Source: Mycocentrospora acerina (Eukaryota; Ascomycota; Dothideomycetes; Pleosporales). From it: a DNA stretch of 64,000 nucleotides. Position 1 is the first letter of the stretch; each line of letters starts with the position of its first letter. This document shows positions 53,201 through 63,595 of this stretch, piece after piece. The notes beneath the pieces are model-generated. The model searched no databases, was not told where the DNA came from, and worked only from the letters and a program-made list of their open reading frames with translations. The translations under genes were made by a program, and so were the position numbers. The stretch lies in the NCBI GenBank assembly GCA_022701365.1, contig JAKUHH010000080.1, positions 64,436 to 128,435 on the forward strand, written 5' to 3'.

Positions 53201-54176
53201 TCGACTTTTTGCTGACCGACTCTCCATCGCTTGATCAGTTGCTGCGGGAGCCTGGAGCAAGTCGTGTTGACAAGCCGCTGCTTTGTGTAGTCTGTGTCTG
53301 TACAGATACTGCAGAGAAGACGGCTGTTGAACAACGTCTTGCACCACAGATTGACGCACTAGGTTGGATTGCCGAGATTGTAACTCAACCGTAAGGACTT
53401 GAAATTCCCAACCCTTTTTTCCAAAGCAAAAAGGATAAAAAAAAACTGCAGCAAACTAACAAACGAGCAGATGCGGACCACGCAAACTTGCCCGACTCCT
53501 CCTCGCCTGCCGCAAACGAGCGGCGAGTCAAGAAAGCGAAAGACATCTTACTCGCTCCCAAAGCAGCACCTTTGCCACGCACCAACACCACCAGCCTCTC
53601 GCCCCTCCCAACGCTCTTACCCACCGCAGCAAAAGCGACATTGTTCAAAAAGAGAGTGTCCACGTCGACAACACAACCGGCATGCCCTCCCCACCCCTAC
53701 CCTCTTCCATCCCCCACGTCATCACACCCATATCCAACCCCGCCTCCCCGGCCTCCCCTGCCACAACCGGCGGCGAATACTTTAGCCCACGCGTCCTCCT
53801 CGTCGACGACAACGCCATCAACCTCAAACTCCTCGTCGTCTTCGCCAAGCGCCAAAAGCTCCGCTACAACGAAGCCACCAACGGCCTGGACGCGCTCGAA
53901 ATCTTCAAAAAAGAAGCCCAGTCCACTAACCCTGCCACCCGCCCCTTTGACTTTATCCTCATGGACCTCAGCATGCCCGTCATGGACGGCTTGACGAGCA
54001 CCCGCCAGATTCGCTCGTTTGAGAAGAAAATGGGCCTGCCGCCTAGTCATATCGTGGCGCTGACGGGCCTGGCCAGCGCGCAGGATCAGCAGGATGCACA
54101 GGATGCGGGCGTAGATATGTATCTTGTTAAGCCGGTGAAGTTTGCGGATATAAGGAGGGTGTTTGGGGGGAAGTAG
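50233..54176 (+). CDS. GAF-domain hybrid histidine kinase with receiver domain
   Basis: Two-component sensor kinase of the fungal hybrid type. Exons 50233-53390 and 53471-54176 join in frame (80-nt intron) to 1287 residues. Start MHFEAARERDLHRYFRPW. A GAF sensor domain covers about residues 60-220, ending near MQDVSAAVMEHLEL. An Ala/Glu/Thr and Gly-rich low-complexity insert follows (about 270-355). The HisKA box is SISHELRSPLHGIL with phospho-acceptor His642. The ATPase domain has the N box RIVMNLLGNALKYTD, G1 DSGRGMS and G2 GTGLGLSIVKQI. After a PCGPRKLARLL motif and a Ser/Pro linker, the receiver domain has VLLVDDNAINLKLL, phospho-acceptor Asp1218 in LMDLSMPVMDG, the conserved Thr in VALTGL and Lys in YLVKPVK. 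All catalytic residues are present, so it should feed a His-Asp phosphorelay. No membrane helix is seen. The signal is unknown. Confidence 0.94.
51120..51298 (+). repeat. GCAACAGCAGAA-type coding repeat in the kinase
   Basis: Mixed GCA/ACA/GAA triplets coding Ala-Glu-Ala-Thr blocks, interrupted by a Gly-rich GGGG-x-GRDVG segment that is itself present twice. It lies between the GAF and HisKA domains, so its length should be tolerated. Confidence 0.85.
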
Positions 54177-54262
54177 AAGAAAAATGTTGACTTTTCTTGT
54201 TGTTGTTTTTTTGGGAAAAGGGGGGGGGGGAAGAGGGGGGATATCATTATATTATTACTATT

Positions 54263-54332
54263 ATTCTTCTTTTTCTTCCTTTTCTTCTTTCTCTTCTTTT
54301 TCTTCTTCTTCTTCTTCTTCTTCTTCTTCTTG
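54263..54332. repeat. TTC microsatellite
   Basis: TTCTTT and CTTTTC units followed by about ten pure TTC units, about 90 bp after the kinase stop codon, so probably in its 3' UTR. Confidence 0.9.
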
Positions 54333-54557
54333 TTCTATTTTTTTCCCCCTTCTCTTTTCAAAGTCGTGTCTGTTTCTGGGAGTTTTTTCTGTTTGGGTAG
54401 GATTGGAATGGATGGGAATGGATTGGAACGAATTGGATTGGAATGAATTGGAATGAATAATTCATGGTATGGTTGCATTCTTTTTTCTTGTTTTTTTATT
54501 TGCATGTTTGCATGTTTGTTTATACGGCATAGCGTAGCTACCATCTAGCTTTTTTTT

Positions 54558-54629
54558 AGAGTAGAGAAGAGTAGAGTAAAGAGAGAGAAGAGTAGGGGAG
54601 TAGAGTAGAGTAGAGTAGAGTAGAGTAGA
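54558..54629. repeat. AGAGT pentamer repeat
   Basis: Imperfect at first (AGAGTAGAGAAGAGT), then six pure AGAGT units from about 54600. Confidence 0.88.
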
Positions 54630-55210
54630 CTCGTCGATTGATGATGATGACGATGATGACGACGATGAGATTACCCATCGTATATAGTATATATCGTAGT
54701 AGAGTATATAGTATAGTACAGTACAGTACAGTATGCCATGGCATGAAGTGACTTCCTCCCACAAACCAAGCGTAGGGTGTAGGGAAAAAAAAGGTCAAAC
54801 AAATCGTTAAAAGGACATGACATGACATGACATTATAGAATATCATCATCGTCAAAATCATCAATTTCTCCTTCTTCCCTGACATGAACGCTCTTAGTGG
54901 AGCTGGCTTGCTATATAAACATGTCAAGTCTACGTTATACATGTATATATATGTATATCTCCCCATATTCATATACCTCCTGATTGAATCTCCACTCATC
55001 TAAACGTCAATCACTCCATTCATCACATAAATCGCCCTCACCTCCATCTAACCCCTCCATGAACTCATACAACGTGAATCCACTGCTTTCATGCATCCAC
55101 ATATCCGTTAAATACTCACCCTCTCAATCCCTCAATCACCCAATCCCTCAATAACCTATACGTCATACAAATCCATGCAGTCATAACCTCCTCATACATA
55201 CTACCACCAT

Positions 55211-56574
55211 TCATACCTTGTCGTTTGCAAACATCCGTGAAGCACTGGCACATGTAAAAGAACCTACCACACAGAATCCCGAATTGCAGCCGTGGAAATT
55301 GTCACAAACTCCCACACCCAACAACTCATTCTCCACATCAGTCTCGCTCCGTCGGCTGACTACCGTACAGGTGGAAGTCTGTACCAAGATTTGCATCTTC
55401 TTATCTTTGACATTCAAGATTCCACCCGCCAGCCCAACGAGGGTCTCGGCTTGACTTGAACAATGGCTATTGGTGGGAGAAGTTGGTAGAGCAAGTTTGC
55501 GACTACCTAGAGAATCACCCATCTTACGTTGCACCTCTTTGACACATCGGATTGCCTTGTCGCGGAATGGTCCTAGAAGCGGGAGCGAGGTGGAAAAATG
55601 GGCGAGATTGACCTCCATGACTGCCAACATGAGTTGCTGAGAACATTCCCACCAGATTTCGTCAGTCTTTGTATCCAGACGATAGGCGTAGACAATTTGC
55701 ATAGCAGCCACAATACAGACACTACTACTGATCAGCAACTTGCTTCCACAATATCCATCAAAATACTTACATCACACCCGAGGACATCATGAGTAGAATG
55801 GAAATCTTTGAAGACATTGGAAGCCACAGTTTGCGAATATGGAGAAGCGGTATGAGGAGAAGCGCGACTTCCATCATCAGATGCGGGATTGATGTACCGA
55901 AGAGGACGACGTTTGTATCGAATGGAGGAGGCAGCCCAGCGTGTATACTCAGAGTTGGAACACTTTGCATGGGCAGAATGATAAGCTACGGTGAGTTAGG
56001 AAGAAATGCCTTGAAAAAGTTCAATCCACTCACCCGAGCAGCAGTCCAAAGCAAGACGCAGATGCTGAGGATGATTGTCGTGAGTCTGGCTGGTGAGCGT
56101 ACTATAGATTTTCCCTCAAAAAGCCGCCAGTATAGTCCTAAGATGGCGAATTTTGAGAGCGCAATCGCAGAGGTGTAGAACCACGAGTCGATGAAAAGAG
56201 TAAGCGCATAGTCTTGATGAACACGATGCTGTTTGTTCGCAACATAAATGTCCGCGAACCTTTTACCCATTCCAAAATATAGTTCTACAAGAGTCAGAAT
56301 AATTCTCTGGGACGCATGGTAAACGCATGGTAAATGCATACTTGTCCAGTTGACTACCGTAAACCCTGAAGCACACACCTACTGGGCGTTGGGATCAAAA
56401 CGTGACCGAATTGTAGAAGTGTCAACTTACAAATGCAGCACATGCGAGGTGATCATCCAGTACCAACGGACGTGGTTTCAGCCTTCGTGCGGCGAATCGA
56501 AGCACAAAGGCGATCAGAGCAAGTAGATACGTGGTGATTGAACAGACGAGGAACTCGGGTTGACGTGACAACAT
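55211..56574 (-). CDS. Pth11-like/rhodopsin-fold integral membrane protein
   Basis: Fungal seven-helix protein of the class often listed as Pth11-like GPCRs. Five exons on the minus strand (56574-56431, 56378-56342, 56284-56034, 55985-55771, 55727-55211) join in frame with introns of 52, 57, 48, and 43 nt to 387 residues. Start MLSRQPEFLVCSITTYLLALIAFVLRF, then RPLVLDDHLACAAF (the conserved DD after helix 1). Next come KLYFGMGKRFADI, the SAIALSKFAILGLYWRLF helix, LTTIILSICVLLWTAAR, TSIPHLMMEVALLLIPL and SSVCIVAAMQIVYAYR. The EIWWECSQQLMLAVMEVNLAHFSTSLP block is the usual last helix. No CFEM domain precedes the helices. Ligand and partners are unknown. The second exon is only 37 nt, which makes this gene easy to mis-annotate. 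Confidence 0.83.
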
Positions 56575-57709
56575 CTCGTGCGAAGCGGTAGCGACGTGAC
56601 TTTTGAAAAGAACAGGACGAGATTTAAATTATGTGTTCTGATGGTGCAAAGGCGGAGGATAAAACTTGAGAGGGTGAGACTTGCGATTTGGCAAGACTAA
56701 GGTAGTGAGTTGAGGTGAAGGTAAGGTGAGACCATTCTAAGTTCAGCTCGCGCCTTCCTTCTACCCTTCACACAGCCTGACGGGTCGATTGAGAGAATTT
56801 GAATTGTAGATTAACCAGGTATCGTCAGGAATCGCATATAAAGGGAGTACAAACACCTAATGAACATATTAATTGGGAAGTAATTGTACACTGCAGTCGC
56901 CAAGCTGGTACCAACTGCTGTCTATAAAAAACTTACGGCGCTTGCCTACTTATACAAGATACTTTGAGACACAGCACTTTCGAATGGCTCGCCCCTTAGA
57001 TTGCTCATACCCTGTCGGGGATTATTCTGAATACATTGATATACTGCACTGCTTTACATCTCACAATACCTCTGCTCACCAAGAGACCGGCTGCTCTTAG
57101 GGTATAGGCTTTGCTTATCAACATGCCTGATAAGTGAGATGCACAATTTACTCAAAGTTTTGCCCTCCAAAATGGCCTGAAAAGGGTGATGGTTCCAAAC
57201 ACATTTCTGATGGAATTCTGGAAGACCGAGGTGGGGATTACACCGTAGGCTAACAAAAAAAATATTTGATTGTGATCTGTTAATTATGAGACCTTCAAGT
57301 CTAAAGTTGAAGATCCGACTGATCTCAAGACCTCGCAAACCAAGAGACGTCAGGAATGAAACAGGAATGGAAACAGGAGACAAAAATGCACGACCAGTTG
57401 GACGTGAAAATCGATAGAAACTACCAACCGAAAGTGTTTCATGGTAGGTTGGATTGCTGGCCAGTACATTGGAACCGGGAGAATTGAGTGTGGATGGAAA
57501 GGTTTGCGTAAGCTAATCTGGATCATGAAAAAGAAGATTGTTCTCCGCACATTTAGAGATAACGATTTAATTAATTTGATATGGATTATTAATCGTACAA
57601 TGATACAAGATGGGCAAGAATCTTTTTCTCCCGCAACCGCTGCATCAAGCAGCGGCTTCCTGCCTGGGTGTCCTTTTTTGCTATATTACAATTCCAGTGC
57701 CTACTGATC
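56575..57709. other. Intergenic region, no gene seen
   Basis: Promoter of the Pth11-like gene and 3' region of the HEM13 gene. Only short chance frames. Confidence 0.55.
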
Positions 57710-59037
57710 CTACACCCACTCCTTTGGATTCTTCAATACCTCCAACAAACGTTCCTCTCTACTCCCCTTTTCTGGTGAATGCATATACTCCCACCTCGAC
57801 GTAAGCGGCAGACTCATCAGGATGCTCTCTACTCTTGCTCCAGGAGTGTTCAGCCCAAACGATGTACCGCGGTCATGGACAAGATTGAACTCGACGTATC
57901 GCCCCCTTCTAAGCTGCTGCCAATGCTTCTGCGCCTCTGTGAAGGGCATGTCTTTCCGCCTGTTGATAATGGGTAGATACGATGGCAAGAAGGCGGACAA
58001 ACAGTCTTGTACAAATGAAAACAGTTGCTCCTGGTCCTTCTCCGTCTCATCGAGGTCGTCAAAGAAGATTCCGCCCACTCCCCGAGTTTCGCCTCGATGT
58101 TTGTTGTCAAAGTACTGATCACACCACTTCTTGAAGCGCGGGTAATACGCCTTGTCATGCTTGTCGCACGCATTCTTTATCGACTGGTGGAAGTGTATCG
58201 CATCTTCGTCGTAGAGATACGAGGGCGTGAGATCACACCCACCACCATACCACCACGCATTTGTTTTTCCGTTTTCGTCTGCCGTCTCGAAGTAGCGATA
58301 GTTGAGGTGTACGGTGGGCGCGTTAGGGTTGTGTGGGTGCAGCACAAGTGAAAGGCCGGCGGCGAAGAATTCAATAGAGTCAACGTCTGGGCTGAATGCT
58401 TTGTGGTTTGCGCACATCTTTTGGATCGCGGCGCGGGGGAGGCGACCGTACACAACAGAAGTGTTTACACCGGCTTTCTCGAAAACTTTGCCATCCTGTA
58501 GTACGCAGGTTATGCCGCCTCCACCCTCAGGCCGCTGCCACGAGTCAATTGTAAAAGAAGTACCGTCGACTTTCTCAAGCTCGGAGACGATTTGCTTTTG
58601 GTGCTGTTTAATAAACTGCTCCATCCGTAGGCGCATAGGGGAGTCTTTGGTGACGCCATTTTCACGCTTGAGGAGAGTATCCCTGTGAGCAATTGAGGCT
58701 GTTTCGGTCTTGATGGAGTCGTCCGTCCACTGCGAAAGGGTCAGTGAATGCTGTTTCTCAATTGTGTCGTGTCCGCACACACCATGGAATATATGAGAGC
58801 CCCTATGAAGGGCAACATCAGCAGTCGTATCCTGTTGGGCCATTTACTCGGCGGAGGGTTTCGCCACTCCTCCATAGGGTCTGGCTTCTGGTTTTGAGGG
58901 AGATTGAGCAGCCATCTTGGCGATGTGTGTATCAACCTCTGTGTGGGAAATATTGGGCGCAATGTCCTTCCTGGCGCATAGTTGTGGGGAAGCTCGAAAG
59001 CCCTGGGAATGCGCAACAACGGTCGGGGTGGTGGCAT
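57710..59037 (-). CDS. HEM13: Coproporphyrinogen III oxidase, mitochondrial type
   Basis: Oxygen-dependent oxidative decarboxylation of coproporphyrinogen III to protoporphyrinogen IX in haem synthesis. Exons 59037-58783 and 58729-57710, with a 53-nt intron, give 424 residues. The first exon encodes an Arg-rich presequence (RTLRPIFPTQRLIHTSPRW) followed by one hydrophobic segment (IRLLMLPFIGALIYSM), which suggests anchoring towards the mitochondrial intermembrane space. Baker's yeast Hem13 lacks such an N-terminus. The second exon carries the complete enzyme core: RPEGGGGITCVLQDGKVFEKAGVN, the LVLHPHNPNAPTVHLNYRYF block, NAWWYGGGCDLTPSYLY, GVGGIFFDDLDE, RRGRYVEFNLVHDRGTSFGL and TSRWEYMH. ATG at 59037 chosen for the presequence. 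Shares a 1.0-kb divergent upstream region with ATG8. Confidence 0.95.
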
Positions 59038-60038
59038 GGCGGGCAGAACTTTGCTGCAGTTTATCAGGACACTACCGGGCGTTGCTGGAACGCAAAAACG
59101 AGCGCAGGAGGTGCAATTGGGGTTATATTTGGCGTAGAAGAAGAGGTTCAGTGGCGTGGGGCCATCACACCACGATCGTTCTACCAAACCGTGCCGAAGG
59201 ATCTCCGATGTTACAGGGTCTACTAACTAGGGCGCCGCGCCCTTGATCTACGACCTCATCACTGAGCACTCGCAGTTTCTGGTCGGGCGGTCATTTACTC
59301 CGTGACATATTGCTGGATTAACTCAAAGTGTTGATTTTTTTGGTCGCACGTGATGCCGATTCTGTGCATATATTTAAGTTACCATTCTCAGCGTGCCTCG
59401 CCAACATGCGCAGAGGTACATGGTGTATTTTCTCGCAAGGGGTGGTGAACCATATACCGTCACGTCATTTGTAAGCTTCTGACGATGCCATGCCTGTCGG
59501 CGTTTGACGAGGCATGTACGAGAAGGCTGATGGCAGCAGCTGTGATGGTCGAGCTCAGCGAACGCGCTCTCCAACGCGTCGTATCGACCAAGAGGCTGTG
59601 CATGCTTCTAATTGGAGCATGGAATATGGGACCTCAGCGCAGATGACTCAGGCTGCTCAGCAGGTCATGAGGACGAGTGACATGGGCAGAGTAAGAGCAT
59701 GAGGCAAGCAGCAACGCTACACAAAGAAGAGTCATCCAGCGTCCACAGCTGAGAGAGCATGTACTACACAGTACAAGGCACACGCCCCAGCCAAGTGAGA
59801 CCGTGTTGAGCGTGCTTGCTCCCACCTGCCAGTGCGTGAATGGTTGGTCACGTTGGATAACGACTAGCGCGTTTGGATTGGGCCCCACCTCCTCCGCTCG
59901 CTCTGTTGCCTTGGTCTCACCGCCGTCCCTCCTACAAGTCACCACAACCGCCACACAGCTCGCACGTCCATTACACACTCCAACTCCTGTAACCTCCACC
60001 ACCTTTGCAAATAACACTACACTCCTATAGTTGCCAGC
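59038..60038. promoter_or_regulatory. Divergent upstream region of HEM13 and ATG8
   Basis: 1001 bp between start codons. A CACGTG E-box lies at 59347-59352 and a TATA-like ATATATTT at 59368-59375. A 5' UTR intron for ATG8 is possible but not shown. Confidence 0.4.
59347..59352. promoter_or_regulatory. CACGTG palindromic E-box
   Basis: Perfect CACGTG in the shared HEM13/ATG8 upstream region, 310 bp from the HEM13 ATG. It is a bHLH (Cbf1/SREBP-type) recognition core; use in vivo is unproven. Confidence 0.35.
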
Positions 60039-60504
60039 ATGCGCTCCAAGTTCAAGGACGAGCATCCGTTTGAGAAGCGCAAGGCCGAGGCGGAGCGCAT
60101 CCGCCAGAAGTACAATGACCGCATTCCAGTACGTTTCCCGCTCGACGCCATACTGCTGCAAGTCGCTAACAGTGCCTAGGTAATCTGTGAAAAGGTCGAG
60201 AAGTCGGACATCGCAACCATCGACAAGAAGAAGTACCTTGTCCCCGCAGACCTAACGGTCGGTCAGTTCGTCTACGTGATTCGTAAGCGAATCAAGCTGT
60301 CGCCTGAGAAGGCTATCTTCATCTTCGTTGACGAGGTGCTGCCACCCACTGCCGCGCTGATGAGCTCAATATACGAGGAGCACAAGGACGAGGATGGCTT
60401 CTTGTACATCACGTACGTCACTTTCAACAACCCAGCAAGTCAGCCAACCATGCTAATATGCACACAGCTACTCGGGCGAGAACACGTTCGGCGAGGCGAT
60501 CTAA
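60039..60504 (+). CDS. ATG8: Autophagy ubiquitin-like protein Atg8
   Basis: Conjugated to phosphatidylethanolamine on the phagophore. It drives autophagosome formation and recruits cargo receptors. Exons 60039-60128, 60180-60412 and 60468-60504 join in frame to 119 residues. The protein is essentially canonical: [20 protein letters not shown] start, [19 protein letters not shown], the [17 protein letters not shown] core and [18 protein letters not shown] end. Gly116 is the conjugation residue; the trailing Glu-Ala-Ile must be removed by the Atg4 protease. Introns are 51 and 55 nt. Confidence 0.98.
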
Positions 60505-62124
60505 GCAACGAGCTTCCTCTATTCTGTAACATTCCCTTATCTACCAGTCATCGAGGGTGCGATGAACTGACGGCGTTTTCGGATTCACCCGGAGTTTGAC
60601 TCTATTTCCTATGACAGCATGATACGGCTTGGGCGACCTATGGGTATTTGCGTGCGAGAGGAATCGGAAACTTAGCAGCTAGCACAAGGCAGGCTGCCCC
60701 CCGGAGCAGCTGCAAGTGGCGGCTTGGGATAGCCACATATGCAGACAAAGCATCACGGTAGTACGAGTGCAAATGCAGCTTGTCTTGGGGCTGAGAGTTC
60801 GTTCTTCATGCTGCCACTGTAGTAGGATCTTCTCATTCTAATCCACATGTACCAATCTCTGTTTCAAAGCTGTGCACATATTCTTTGACAATGGAGAAAT
60901 ACTGCTTCTAGCTCTCCCAGCCACCTACTGACCAGTCAGCGTGACTTGCGATGACGACATCGGCCACATGACAATCTGTACAGTAATATACCAAACGAAG
61001 TGCAGTGAACCACTTTTTCTGTTTTTGACGTCAAAGCATGCAGTGGTAATACCGGGACACCACATCCTTGGAATAGCCGCTTCGTCCCGGCTCTTGCGAG
61101 TAGTCTGAGAGTACCTGCGTGAATCGTGGGGGAGGCTCGCACGGGCCATTTGGCGCTGGCGGGACGCTGATCGTCGCGTTGACCGCTGCATGAAAGTTTA
61201 ATGCGGCTTCTCCACGCGGAAATCAGCGCCTTTGTACCACAATAAACCCAACATCTCATCTCCTTATAAGGAGAAGTGGAATGAATTATGGCATACCAGT
61301 ATATCATCTCAAAGTCAGTCTCCCTGGCTTCTTCCCTTTCACTCTCCCGTTTTAACACCTTGCGCTTCGGCGGCGCATACTTTACTTCATTGTTAATCCT
61401 GCGAACAGAGCGCTTGACCCAGTCTTCGCTATCTCTATCGGACTTGCGGCCGCAGCGACAAGAATCAATCGCGAGGAAAAGGAACAAGGGAGGAGTACGC
61501 CACAAACTGTCGAATTAGTGAAGAGGAGGTGGGCGTTGGCGTGGAGTGGGAAGGGAAATTAGAAGAAGATGTAATTGGGATTCTCAAAGTAAAACAAAGA
61601 CTAAATTCTAAGATTATGAGAGGGATATATCAGGAATAGAAGCCGGTAATGGAGACGAAGAGTTCATTCCCAGGCGATGCAAGAGGGCAGTATGGTGTAT
61701 GCTCGACGCTAGATGAGGCCATACAAGGAATCTACTTACGAGTCCCGTTGTCGTGAGATTTGGTCTATACGATGGGAATCATGCAACTAGAGCGAGAAAT
61801 GCGTCTCATCGCGACTCGACCGACAAGTCAAAGGTTAAGCAGATGTAAACCGAGTCTGCGCGAGCTGTTTCATGTTAAATGTGAATCTTTTGCAACTTGA
61901 ATTCTTTAAGGCTTCTCCAAGAACGACAGCTCCTCTCAATTCATGTAATCGTAGAAGGCAAGGAACAGCAAATTCTTTTGTAGCGTTGAATACTTTGGAA
62001 CTCCTTTCATAGTACTACACTTTGGTATATTTTACAAAGAGATCCATTCGTGCGGAGTGGCATTCGTCCCATGCGGGGTTCTCTGCATGAAAGGCCATGT
62101 GTGCGGGGAGATCTGCAGCGTCTG

Positions 62125-62138
62125 CGGAGCCTGCTCCG
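62125..62138. promoter_or_regulatory. Candidate Zn2Cys6 operator (CGG-N8-CCG inverted repeat)
   Basis: CGGAGCCTGCTCCG: perfect 5-bp arms around a 4-bp centre, 118 bp before the ATG of the beta-lactamase-like gene and directly upstream of a TATAAA (62145-62150). Paired CGG half-sites are the usual target of Zn2Cys6 dimers. Confidence 0.4.
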
Positions 62139-62144
62139 AACTTC

Positions 62145-62150
62145 TATAAA
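62145..62150 (+). promoter_or_regulatory. TATA box of the beta-lactamase-like gene
   Basis: TATAAA 107 bp upstream of the start codon, a plausible distance for a regulated fungal promoter. Confidence 0.45.
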
Positions 62151-62256
62151 GATTGCGGACCACGTCCCCATCAAGTACTACAACAGTCTCCATAGTACGG
62201 ACTAATAACTCTCACTATTCAAAGAAAATCATTCAGATTGGTTCCTTTACTTCAAG

Positions 62257-63595
62257 ATGCCTTTGTCCGCTGAAGTCTTGAAATCTCTCGCGCAAACCGT
62301 CGATGACGCGTGTACAAATCCTCACTCCGACATTCCTGGAACAAGCGTTGTTGTTGTAGGTAAAGATGGAAAAGAACTATTTGCCCATTCTGCTGGTAAA
62401 CGCGGGGTCAACAGTACTGAGCCCATGACCCTTGACAACGTTTTCTGGATCGCATCGTGTACAAAAATGATTGCAGGAATTGCGTGTATGCAGTTAGTCG
62501 AACAGGGCAAACTTCACTTGGACGATGGCGACGAGATTGAGAGACTACTCCCAGAGTTGAAAGACCTCAAAGTTTTGCAGAAAGACGGATCACTGGTGCC
62601 GAAGAACAAAAAAATTACCTTGAGAATGCTTTTGAGTCACACAGGTTAGTGCCCATGGATTTGGTTTACTGAACAATTTCAGCTTACTATGGAAATAGCC
62701 GGCTTTGGTTACACATTCTTCAACAATGAGCTGCGCGACTTCTCTCATCCAATTGGATTTGATGAGTTCTCTGGACACATCAAGGACATTCTGCAACCTT
62801 TAGTCTTTCAGCCAGGCGAAGGTTGGGAGTATGGCGTCAACATCGACTTCGCCGGTCTTGCGCTAGAGCGTACTACCGGACTTTCACTGAACGATTACTG
62901 TCACAAAAACATATTTGAGCCTCTAGGACTGAAGAATATCTCCATGTTCCCCAATGCTGACATGAAGAGCAAACTCGCACATATGAATCACCGAAAACAA
63001 GACGGATCGTTGATCGCGCGCGACCATCTTCTCCGCAAACCACTAGTAGTCGAGGCTTCCGATGTTAAAGATGTTTTGAACAGTGCAGGTGCAGGGTGTT
63101 TTGCAAAGCCATCTGACTACGCTCGTACGTCACTCGATGTCTTAATTCTCATAGTGAACTTGCTAACAAAAGATAGAAATCATAGCAACTCTGCTCAACG
63201 ACGGAACATCCCCTACGACAGGCGCTAAAATCCTTGATAAGGCGACGGTGGACCTGATGTTCACCAACCAAGTCGAGAAATTCCCAAATTTCGCCCGCCA
63301 AGGCATTCCAGATGCTAAGCCAGACCTAACAAACCCGATATCTGAAATTTATCCTGTAGAGGGCAATCCTCCGCAGGGTTGGGGACTCACGTTCATGTTG
63401 TCGAATGGAGGTGTGACGGGGAGGTCGAAGAGTACGGGATTTTGGGCAGGGCTACCAAACTGTTGGTGGTGGGCGGATAGAGAAAAGGGTGTTGGTGGGA
63501 TCGTATGCAGCCAAATACTTCCGTTTGCTGATGCGAAGGTCCTAGGCTTGTGGTTTAATATTGAGACTCAGGTGTATCAGGCGCTTGGCTCATAA
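62257..63595 (+). CDS. Serine beta-lactamase-like protein/esterase
   Basis: Member of the class C beta-lactamase/DD-peptidase-like serine hydrolase family. In fungi it contains esterases and acyltransferases such as LovD. Exons 62257-62644, 62699-63124 and 63177-63595 join in frame to 410 residues. Start MPLSAEVLKSLAQTVDDA. The nucleophile motif S67-C-T-K70 is intact and the second motif is Y174-G-V-N177. A C-terminal HTG/KTG-like element is not obvious, although GRSKSTGFWAG is the corresponding position in the family and may act there. Family blocks VFWIASCTKMIAGIACMQLVE, KITLRMLLSHTGAG and PGEGWEYGVNIDFAGL are clear. No signal peptide, so it is probably cytosolic. Substrate unknown. Upstream elements suggest regulated expression. 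Confidence 0.92.

Larger units (their letters stand above)
54177..55210. other. Intergenic region with several simple repeats
   Basis: Convergent 3' ends of the kinase (plus) and the Pth11-like gene (minus). It holds a TTC microsatellite (54263-54332), a GAATG/TTGGA-rich patch, an AGAGT repeat (54558-54629) and GTACA units (near 54715). No coding exon is supported. Confidence 0.6.
60505..62256. other. Intergenic region, no gene seen
   Basis: ATG8 3' UTR and upstream region of the beta-lactamase-like gene. A minus-strand open stretch of 189 codons (60936-61505) is Arg/Ser/Cys-rich without a domain and is taken as chance. Confidence 0.5.

Noticed and set aside
60936..61505. 189-codon minus-strand frame downstream of ATG8
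   Set aside because: No domain, irregular composition and no supporting splice or start context.
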